From Globodera rostochiensis (lineage: Eukaryota; Nematoda; Chromadorea; Rhabditida; Heteroderidae), in assembly GCA_018350325.1 (NCBI GenBank), contig JAEVLN010000010.1, forward strand, positions 1,116,001-1,180,000: a stretch of DNA of 64,000 nucleotides, read 5' to 3'. Shown in pieces: positions 45,926-55,200 of this stretch; position 1 is the stretch's first letter, and each line of letters starts with the position of its first letter. Made by a program: the position numbers and the translations under genes. The notes under the pieces were generated by a model. The model saw nothing but the letters and a program-made list of their open reading frames with translations. It ran no database searches and was not told the DNA's origin.

Positions 45926-47485
45926 CCTGATCAGGAACAGAATCGGAGCATTTGCTGCTGCTCCAATGTTGACCAAAACGCTTCCGGCGACATTGACGTA
46001 CCACAGCTGGATTGGGTCCAACAAATCGACCACAATCATTCGGATGATCGCGTTGAGGAAGTAAGAGCCGACAATCAACCCGCAAATGGCCGAAAGTGAT
46101 CTGAAGAGACGCACACTGCTCGGACTTTGATATGCTTAACAAAAATTTCAAACTCGCTCATAAATTAATTTCACGTTAAAAATGTTATAAGTTTAGGGAG
46201 GGGGGGCAGTCTGGGCTTCTGTAACCGAATAATTGAAAACAATTATTACAACATTTTTAATTTTGTTAAAAAATAATTAATGCTGTTAGCTCCGATTTGT
46301 TTCGCTGAATATGGAAAAAATCAGAATTGCTTTCATATATTTGTAAAATTAATTAAACTCTCACATAATTTCCACACAATTAGTGCAAGCTGAACATATA
46401 AGACAAAAGTGATGATGCACACAACCAAGCCGTAGTTGTAGATCAAGTTAATTGGTGTGCATGTGTCACTGAGTTGTCCGGTTACGGGTCTACATAATTT
46501 AAAAATATAATAAAATTAAAATAATTTTTAATGAATTTTTACGGACTCTGTGGGGTTGTGTGGGTGATCAAATATGTTTTTCCATCAATTTTAGCATGAC
46601 TAAAAATGGTCAAATAAAAATGTTCCAAATTTTTTTTTCAGTATTTAATGATAAAATGTGTCGTTAAAATCAAAAATAGTTTATTTGAGTGCATTTTAAA
46701 CGTACAAATCTGGAGTGATCACCACCAAAAAGCGGTCCAACGCCGTTTCAATCATCGTAAAAATAGCAGCACTGTATCCAAAAACGGATTGAAGCTGGAA
46801 GGTCGCGCTGTCCATGAACGGGATGAAGTTACGTCCACTCAGAATGGTGAACAAGAAAATGTAATGTCCAGTTTGGTGCAGGAACTCGTAGAAGGAGTTC
46901 AGCGCCAGCAAATAGTTGCTGCTCCCACGCAAACATCTGCAACAATGCAATGACGAAAAATGGGTCGATTAGACAAACACTTTCAGCTGCATCGATGGCA
47001 TTTTGGAACGGGACCATTTATAACGGAGCTCGAAAAAAACCGGGACTAAATTTCAGTCCCAGAAAAGACATTTCAGTACTGGTCCTGGTCCCGTGCCACC
47101 CTACTTTCAGCTGCATCGATGGCAATTTCTGCTGATTTGGCCGGGTCCACGGATTTATGTTTTTTTTTTGTTCAAAATTATCAGAGAATCCCAAAAATAG
47201 CATAACAAAATTAATTAGGTACCTAATTATTATTCTTTTATGTGCCTGTGCCTACTTGTGTTTGACTGTCAAATAGACCAAAAAAAGGTTCATGAAATTG
47301 CCGGGCACCGCGCAAAGTCCAATCAGAATTGCCATTGTGACGAGTCCGGCACTAGGGCCGGCATTTTTGTACGTGTCGTAGAACTGAAATCATTTTCATT
47401 AATACTAATAAAATATGTTTAAATTCGCACCAAATTGCCAAGAATCGTCGAATTTGAAGACAATTTATTAAAAATCATCGTCTCG
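45926..47485 (-). pseudogene. 7TM receptor, third copy, truncated and internally deleted
   Basis: Exons matching the intact receptor are present from the start (about 47,485, MIFNKLSSNSTILGNL) to exon 6 (about 46,130-45,926, SLSAICGLIVGSYFLNAIIR to APILFLIR). Exon 4 has lost most of its length (only the ends around 46,545-46,600 remain). Exon 7 is absent and the 17-bp minisatellite is missing from intron 5. Exon 3 retains helix 3 and ALDRFLVVIT. No CAP gene accompanies it. It shares the roughly 100-bp insertion before exon 3 with the right-arm copy, so these two probably derive from one ancestor. The exon sequence is more diverged than between the two arms. Confidence 0.75.
47005..47103. mobile_element. 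Shared insertion in receptor copy 3
   Basis: Same insert as at 33,243-33,352, again flanked by TTTCAGCTGCATCGATGGCA on both sides. Confidence 0.65.
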
Positions 47486-47579
47486 GTATATCTGTAATAA
47501 AACAAAAAGTTATTATCAAACAAATTTCTAATTAATTAAATCGAACTAGGTATATCATAAAAAAGAGCGAGAATCAGGA

Positions 47580-48850
47580 GCTTTTACCAATAAAACTCCG
47601 TAGGGCAATTAGGACCTAATTTCTTAACAACAAAAAATAAATTGTTTTTTCTGATAAATACCAAAGTTTGACCAAGGTTAAGTCACAAACTTAGGATTTT
47701 TGTTAAAAAAAAGTGAAGGGTTATATAATAAAAATGCTTTTTGTTGAAAAATGGTTTCATCTTCGTTACGAAAAATTGCGATGTAGAGAAAGAAAATTGT
47801 GGAAGGGCACACAAATATGGCCTTCTGCAATAAATGGAATCGAACAAGACTTAAATTTTGAAAATGTTATATCTGTGAAAGAAAATAAATAAATTTAATT
47901 AGCATTTTAAGCAGCAAAAACCTTTCGTATAAAATGGCATTATAGGACGAAAATTAACATTTTCTACGGTATTCTTAATGAGTTTGTTCAGCGTTGATCT
48001 TTTTAATTATTTATAATTCAATTATAAAAAAAAAGTATATTCCTCTGAAAGTTTGCCAATGCGTCTGCTCAACATAAGGCTTGAAATTAATAAATAAATA
48101 AATAATTTAATGGCATTAATCAAAACTCAAGTTCAAGTATTCTGAGAAAGTTCCATTCGCCCCGGTCTTTCCAATTCTGTTTAGTCCAGATGCCTTTTTC
48201 AACTAAAATGTTCTCACCCAAATCTTAAAAACAATTTATAATGATGACATCATTGACATTGGTAACAATTGGTGCCCATTAACTCAGAAGTAAAGCGCCC
48301 GCAATGACGGAAGTACAGCTGAGTAATTGATATAATAAAGTTAAGGTAAGGCTAAGCGAGAACAAATTGTTGGGAATGAAATTCATATGAAAATGCAACT
48401 AGAGACCCGACAATCGGAATAATAAAAATGATAAATATAACGAAACAAAGGTGATCACAAAATCGAGCATTTTACAACATCAGAACTTCAGAAGTTTCTG
48501 TGTGCTGCGAGGATGATTGCGACTTATTTGTGGCAAAAACGATGGATCTTGAACATAAAAAAATTAAAATTTTAATAATAAAATAATTTGGTAATCAATT
48601 TCAACAAAAAAAAAAAAATTTTATTTTAACAATCTTGATTTATCAAGTTTTTGGACAAGTCTATAAAAGGTAAAAAAATTGGACCATAAGTTTTCCAATT
48701 TAATTTACCAGGCATGGACACGGTTATGAATTTCCTTAACCGTAACCGCCCGTCCTCAAACACTTAAAAACGTTAACCGCCCGCGGTTAACCGCATATTA
48801 AAAAGCACTAAAGTTTTCCAGATTTCGAAAAATTGATTTTTCAAAGCAAA
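47580..48850. other. No recognisable gene
   Basis: Similarity to the receptor copies ends near 47,580. The remaining A+T-rich DNA has no exon that I can support. A run of adenines lies at about 48,606-48,618. Confidence 0.4.
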
Positions 48851-49390
48851 TTTAGTTTCACCAGCGTTGGCCAAGGCCTAAAAAATTTTGTTTTTTTAAT
48901 TATTATTTTTTAATCTCCAAATAATTTTAAAAAACGAAAACGAAAAGCAGAAAATCACCATGTTGAAAAGTTGAAGAAGAATTTTTCGATGAGAAAAGGC
49001 ATGGATTGAAGATTTGCCATCATTTTATTCGTAGCATTTTTTGGAACGGATTTATGTCTTTTTTTAAATATTAAATGCTTTTGTGTTTGAAGGAAGGAAG
49101 GCCTTGGATAGTTTTTGGGCGACTTTTAAAACATATTTTTGTATATTTTTGGGATTATAAACCGTATTATAAACATTATTTTTGGTGCAATTTTGTGAAT
49201 ATTACGGCATTGCATATTTTCGTTCAAATTGGCTTTTTGTGATGCATATACATATATACACATAGTTTGCCATTCTTTTCATATAAATCCGTCCCTATTC
49301 ATTATGCTTTTGAATATTCATAATTATTGGTAATTAAAATAACAATTACTGTATTTAATTAATACTTCTGGCCCACATACAGTCAATAAC
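48851..49390 (-). pseudogene. Fragment of the poly(A)-polymerase-like gene
   Basis: Closely resembles about 56,762-57,305: both contain GCGTTGGCCAAGGCCTAAAA, GAAGAATTTTTCGATGAGAA, TTTGCCATCATTTTA and CTGTATTTAATTAATA..CTTCTGGCCCACAT. The part encoding LGFFNGVSLSILVA in the parent is missing, so this is a decayed, non-coding duplicate of an internal segment, in the same orientation as the parent. Confidence 0.7.
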
Positions 49391-49436
49391 AAATGCAAAT
49401 CTGACCCTAAAAATTAAAAATCAATCTTTAAAATCG

Positions 49437-49660
49437 CAAAAAAAGTGCTGCCTATGGCAATAACATCCCGATTGTGGCAAAATGTGGCATTTACCATCAA
49501 AAATTGGCAGCTGTGTTTCCCGTGTAAAATTAGAAATTGGTTGGATATATTCCACGCATTTTTAAGAGGCTGAATGTTTCCATTTCCGGAAAGATTGACG
49601 TATCAATATGTGGGCCAAAACTACGAAAACAAAAATTATTAACAAACATCGACCGGTGGC
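49437..49660 (+). repeat. Dispersed upstream repeat before GSS-like copy 2
   Basis: Matches 37,107-37,330 (GTGCTGCCTATGGCAATAAC ... GGCAGCTGTGTTTCCCGTGT), including the CATATAAA box that follows. Confidence 0.7.
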
Positions 49661-51477
49661 CATATAAAGTTTTAAGTGAGGAATCATAATCCCACTTTAT
49701 TTCATTTATTGTATTTAAATTTGGACGAATTACATCCCAATTACTCAATGAATATGGCGAACATTCTCCTCATCTTATTTTTGTTCTGTTTCATTAATTT
49801 TGGAAATGCAACTCCGACGACGCACAATCAGGGTCAGATAATTTTGAAATAAATTTGCGCGGGAAAAGATCCCGGGCTTTTGACAAGTTCCTGGAAAACC
49901 TGAAAATCATAAAATTACGGGTTTTAATGTATGTTTATTCCTGGTGCCGTTTTTTCCAAAATTGGCATTTCGCCTTAAAAACAACGAATAAAATTGAATT
50001 TAATTTTATTAAATCATTTTGTATGACCATTCTGCCCCCGGATTCAGATAAAACAGACAAAGAACAACAATATTGTGTGCCGAATATTGAGCAGGATCCG
50101 CAAATTTTGTTGGAACAATGTTTGGATGCCAAAGATTGGGCCCTGTCCAACGGATTGGTCAAACTCGTCGTCGTCCCAACCTGTCCGGAGTGTCGCAAAA
50201 AACCGGGAAAAGTTGGAATAATTAAACCAATTTTATAAAAATTAAAGCTGGATTTTGAAATTATAGACATTAAAACAAAAATCATTTTATCGCATTTAAA
50301 AAGTGTTGTAAAATGCCAAGGAAAACCTCCCCCCCCCCATTGTTTAATCTGCTTTTTAGAAAAACGTCATGACCCAATTTTTGCCTTTGTCGCTATATCC
50401 GTCGCCTTTCCCACGCAAATTATTTCAACAAGCTGTGGACGTACAAAAAGTAATTCTTTCTGACCCACGAACTGATCAGAGGCATTTATATCAATTTGAC
50501 GGAAGAAGTGCTTTTGATCAGAATGATTTAGGAATGATTGCTCTAAGCATGATTCTAACTCAATCATGATCTGGTCACGCTTTTATTCAAATTACCTACC
50601 GATGATCCGGACTATTGAATCGAATTGATCACCCCAAGCTTAAAAGATTTTAATTTCAGGCAATGCTATTGTTATATTTTCGCGCATCCTGTGACTATGC
50701 ATTTTTGAAAGAAGCGCACCGGGAAGTGCTGAACAGTGAGGTCAAGAATGGAACGAAAACATTTGTGACAATACTCGACGGAATGTTCAGTGACGGCATC
50801 CGACAGTCGGTGACAATGTTTTGCCAACGAGCGGTGGGCAATTTTTGGCATAAATTCATTTAAAAAAATTTTTTTAAAGGATTATATGGCGAGTGAAAAT
50901 GATGACGGGCAATATGTGTTAAAGCAGGTGCTTCAGGCTGCTTTTTCTTAGTTTTAAATAAATCACAAAATGTTCAGGTTGAAGTGAACACCGGCGCAAT
51001 TGGTAGCTTTGCGACTAGCCCCCGGTTTTCCCGGATTCACCGACGAATGGTCTCGAATGCGGGCATTGATGCTTCAGAATCAGTGATGCCATTAGACCAA
51101 AGCGATACAATGGTGGCAGAAACATTGTACCAGGCCTGGTAAGCTCAGTCATAGTTGGCCCTTTAACGAGATCAATTCTTCTTGGCACAACTTTAAATCT
51201 TAATTGCTTTAAAAGGTTGGAATTCGGAAACGCTGAAGCGGTGATTCCTTTTTCTACATGGAAGCGCACATAGTCCATTTGCTGCTCGAGTCACGCCAAA
51301 TACAGCATCAATTGGAGAGCATTTCGACAGAAGAAATAAAATGCCGTTTCATCACCTTAACGGAGGGCGACCTAAACCGGTCAGTGTTGGACAAACAATT
51401 TTTAAAATTTAGTCGAATTGGCACCGATTCAAAAATTAGTGAATTCCGCTGGTTGGACGTAGACTGTTAAAACGCCT

Positions 51478-51690
51478 ATGGCGGGGGCAAAAGATCATCC
51501 ATAAAGAAGAAGGCAAATGGGAGGCCCCGGTAGATCAGTTGGAAGAGCTGCCTTCGGATTGGGTTGAGGTCGTGGGTTCGGTTCCACCCGGGGTTACCAT
51601 TTTGCCTATTCTTACACTGGTAGATGCATTAACACTGGAAATTTGTATTGACAAAGCTTTAAAGATGAACCAAGAAGAATAATTTAGGCT
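51478..51690 (+). repeat. tRNA-derived (SINE-like) insertion in intron 7 of GSS copy 2
   Basis: Absent from the same intron of copy 1. It contains an A-box-like TAGATCAGTTGG (51,531) and a B-box-like GGTTCGGTTCC (51,576). The outer ends GGCCCCG and CGGGGTT can pair, but the internal stems are imperfect, so it is not a functional tRNA. Confidence 0.55.
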
Positions 51691-52677
51691 AAGCCTTGAC
51701 CCGGACAATTTTTCATTAATTTTGGACAATAAATACGTGGTGGCTGTTGTGTTCGATCGAATTGGTACTAATATATCAAAAGAAGAATCCGACCTTATGA
51801 AGAAAACCATTGACCGCTCAACAGCAATTGTAAGTTAAATTAAAATCGATTTTATCTCAGTGTGAAATGATTAATGTTTTATGTATGACTAAATAATTTT
51901 AAAAAAGTAATGAACTTTTTCATCTGTATTAATTTTGATTGTAAATGTTACTTAAAATATCTTAAACGATTACAAAAATGCATTAATCCATTTTATCAGA
52001 AAGCTCCCACACTCGTAATTGGACTAACTCACACAAAGAGAATGCAACAGGTGGTTAAAAAAATAGTTTTACTATAATGAGCTATTTAATATGCTTGGCT
52101 ACAGAAAACAAAAATGTTAATAATGAATCATAAATAAGTTTTGCATTAATAAATCATTAACTAACTTTTGCATAGTAATATTTAGAAAAATGTGTAGGTA
52201 TTCACAAGGCCTGGGATGGTGGAGAAATTCTTCAATAATCCCGAAGAAGCACACATGGCCGAAGCAATTCGCCAGGTTCAAACAAAAGCCTGGGCCATCG
52301 GGGAAGACAAAGACGTAACTGAGGACATAATAAAGGCTAGTTGACTAAAAATTATAAAATATAAATATAATTTGAATAAATAATTTCAATTAACAGAAAG
52401 CGACAGAGAATCCGCAGCGGTATGTGTTGAAGAGCAACGAATGTCGACCAGTGCCTGAAAAGATTTTCTTTAACGAAAACATACCCAAAAAACTGGCAAC
52501 AATGGCACCGGCCGACCGCGACTTTTTTTACTTGACGGAAAAATTGCGCCCGATGGTTGTTAAGGTGGGGAAGAAAGTGAATTTAAAGTCTGGATCAGTC
52601 TTTAAATATCCTGATTTTTGTACATTACAGGTCTGGGTTCAGTATTAGAATTATGCATTTATAGAGTTCTTAAAAAG

Positions 52678-53394
52678 TAGAGATCGAGATTTTCAAATGA
52701 CACGGGCAAGGGCAACACGGGCTAAAATCCATGTTGCCCGTGAACCCGTAAAATCCGTGTCAGGCAAAAACACGGGCCCGTACACGGGCAAGGGTTTTTT
52801 GAAAAAAATTTTCCACGCTCAGATATTAAAAATCATGATGCCCGGTTCCGAAACCGTTTTGGAAGCGAAACCGTGGAAACGGGACATCACTGATAATTAT
52901 TACCCATTCATTTGACGAGAGTTTTTTAATAATCGGTGATTAGGTCCAACCAAAACATTTAAAATTCCAAAAAGTTGTAAATAACGCCCTAAAATAATTT
53001 TAAAAAATCGGAAAAATTAATATTACCTGTTTCCTCAACAAATAGATGCTTATTAAAAGTGATATAATACATCTGCACTGTCGAGTTTCGAACTCGCACC
53101 AACAAAGTTGACTTAGTTCGTCACTCACCACTAGATCACCCACTCAGATATAAGATTTGCGGTTAAATAGTTGATGTTTCTCTCAAATATATGCAAATAA
53201 TTTAGCCCGTATACACCGTGTCAAAAAACACGGACAAGGGTACGGGCAAGGATTCGCTAATCTACACGGGCAAGGGCTACACGGGCTAAAACCCGTGTTG
53301 CACCGTAAACCCGTGTCGACCCAAAAAAACATCGGGTTACGGGCTACGGGCCCGTGAAAACCCGTATACGGGTCCGGCCCGTGCTCGATCTCTA
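52678..53394. mobile_element. CACGGGC-rich element in the last intron of GSS copy 2
   Basis: Starts AGAGATCGAGATTTT and ends GTGCTCGATCTCT, giving terminal inverted repeats of about 11 bp. Both subterminal parts are dense in ACACGGGCAAGGG and inverse words. The interior (about 53,080-53,150) carries a minus-strand tRNA-like segment with GAGTTCGAAACTC. Copy 1 of the gene lacks it. Confidence 0.6.
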
Positions 53395-53647
53395 TTAAAA
53401 AACACTAATTAGGTTTGTAATTGTTTTTCTATAGAATCATTTTATTCGTCCAAACATGGAGCCCGCTCTGAATGTTGACGCAACCCCGGAGCTGGGCATC
53501 TTCGGCTGTTTGATAGGCAACATGGAGACTGGCAAAGTGTCGTACTTCTCCAGAACCGGGCATATGATGAAGACCAAACTGGCCAGCGTGGACGAGGGCG
53601 GAGTCTGGAAGGGGTACAGTGTCTACGACTCGCCATATCTGGTCTAA

Positions 53648-54060
53648 ATCAGTGTCGGAATCGGACGGTGTAACCCGCCGAACCTGATGAAACAGAGGTT
53701 CTGGATGTTTTATTGAATTCGGGGGTTAGCCCATCATTTTCTTTCTCATTCTGTAATTTGCATTTCTTTTTGAACTTTGATAAATTATTTTCTTCCAATA
53801 CGTGGGTCAAATCGGCCCCCCGAACACATGTGCACACTCTGGTCTTAGGGGTAGGGGTCAGTCGTGTCCAGGCCGCTCGCCTCCCAGCGACTTTGATTAT
53901 TTACACTGCACTAAATCACTTAAGCCCGGGCCATGCCTGGAGGGTCAGAAGGAAAAGCATCAGCTGAGCCATTATGCTAAGAATTTCAGCGGCAAATACG
54001 AATCTGAGCGTCCAGACTAAAAATCGGCCGAATTGTTTTTATAATTTTTGTAGGTGCTAA
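53648..54060. repeat. Diverged downstream flank with second copy of the 1.7-kb repeat
   Basis: Similarity to the other GSS copy ends about 15 bp after the stop codon. TTTACACTGCACTAAATCA (about 53,901-53,920) with CGTGTCCAGGCCGCTCGC matches the repeat between the RING genes. Confidence 0.55.
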
Positions 54061-55010
54061 AAACGATAATCAAGCTCGCTGTTGGCGGGCCGCCAGCGGT
54101 ATTTCATTTTCTAAATTTTAAATGCAACCGATTCAAAAATCGTTTTGAATTATCAATTGCTATTTTATATTGACGGACTTTGCCACCTCTGCATTCGGCC
54201 ATATGAGCAAAGAAAAATATCGTAGAAGACAATTGACGGCCACCTCCCTCAACCACAGCCTTGCCAATTTTAGACGCGATCAGCAGCAACTCGAGAATGT
54301 AGTTAAGTTCGGCAAACCCTTTGGCCGAGAGAAATCGACGATAAGCGTCCGTCTACTACTGACAGCGACGAGCCGTCTCTTGAAGAAATGTCTGACCGTC
54401 GACCATCGACGAGCAGCGAAGAGACGATCGACCATTGACGAGCAGCAAGAGACGACCGACCGTCGGGAACAGTTCAACTCGCCGACACCGACTCGCCTTG
54501 GTCGACTTGGCGACGCCGACTCGCCGACGGGTCAACTCGCCGTCAGCGTCGGCGACTTGACATGTACCCCCGACCGTCGACCATCGACGAGACGAAAGGG
54601 CAAGCGATGGCCGAAGAGCGACGAGAGAGTGGGTAAACTTGGGCAAGCCGGCGATCAGCGCCGCATAATGCAAATGAGATGAAGAGAGTTCGGAGAAAGA
54701 AGAAACAAGATCAACAAAGTGGCAAGGCTCCGCGGAGAAAGCAAAAACAAGCGATGAGCAAAAGAAGAGGCATTTTCCGCCCACCCCATTGTGCCTTCCA
54801 ATCATTACAATTACCCCCCCCCCCCCCCCCGGCTGGCCACCGCGAGTGCAATCGGAAGCTCCAAACTTTGAATCCAGCGCGAAAAGGGCGAAGGCGAAGG
54901 GGAAGAAGCATAAAAGGAAAGGGCGCCAAAACCGGAAATGTAGTTGAAGCCTAAGCCTAAAGGAATTTCTGAAAATTTTTTTGAAAATAAAAAAAGTCAA
55001 TTTTTAGGGG
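54060..55010. other. G+C-rich stretch with open frames on both strands, nature unresolved
   Basis: Contains repeated GACCGTCGACCATCGACGAG-type and CGCCGACTCGCC-type words, a C tract at about 54,817-54,830 and overlapping long frames on both strands. Neither frame shows a domain, signal peptide or clear exon borders. Base composition differs sharply from the surrounding DNA. Candidate explanations are an uncharacterised repeat, a decayed gene or foreign sequence; I cannot choose. Confidence 0.4.
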
Positions 55011-55200
55011 TGCATTTTTTGAAAATTTTTTGAAGGAATTTTTGAAAAATGGCAAAATATGGAAAAATAAAACGAAACGGCGTAAATTAAATAACGACTT
55101 AAAATCGTAATTTTGCACAGTTTATATTCTCATTTACATAATCGGCTTCTCAAAAATAATTGTTCAAAAATTAATTAACTTCTCATAAAATGTCTTCCAT

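Larger units (their letters stand above)
49748..53647 (+). pseudogene. GSS-like: Glutathione-synthetase-like copy 2 with reading-frame damage
   Basis: Direct duplicate of the gene at 37,435-41,157 with the same exon order, signal peptide (MNMANILLILFLFCFINFGN) and C-terminus (RPNMEPALNVDATPELGI to DSPYLV, almost identical at the DNA level). In exon 7 two single-base gains, near 51,246 (GATTCCTTTTTC against GATTCTTTTTC) and near 51,285, shift the frame by two in total before LESRQIQHQLESIS, and no local splice variant obviously repairs it. Other changes include VTILDG for VTRLDG (an arginine near the substrate site) and a rearranged stretch ACRPVPEKIFFNENIPKK in place of CSSEIAGNFFNEDIPKK. A tRNA-derived repeat enlarges intron 7 and a CACGGGC-rich element enlarges the last intron. 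It could still be functional if the shifts are sequence errors. Confidence 0.7.

Noticed and set aside
51523..51599. Candidate tRNA gene in an intron of the second GSS-like copy
   Set aside because: The outer stem can pair only with wobble pairs, and the D, anticodon and T stems are imperfect; a SINE-like head is more likely.
54170..54682. 170-codon plus-strand and 214-codon minus-strand frames
   Set aside because: They overlap each other in a G+C-rich, internally repeated block where few stops are expected; no domain or splice signal favours either.
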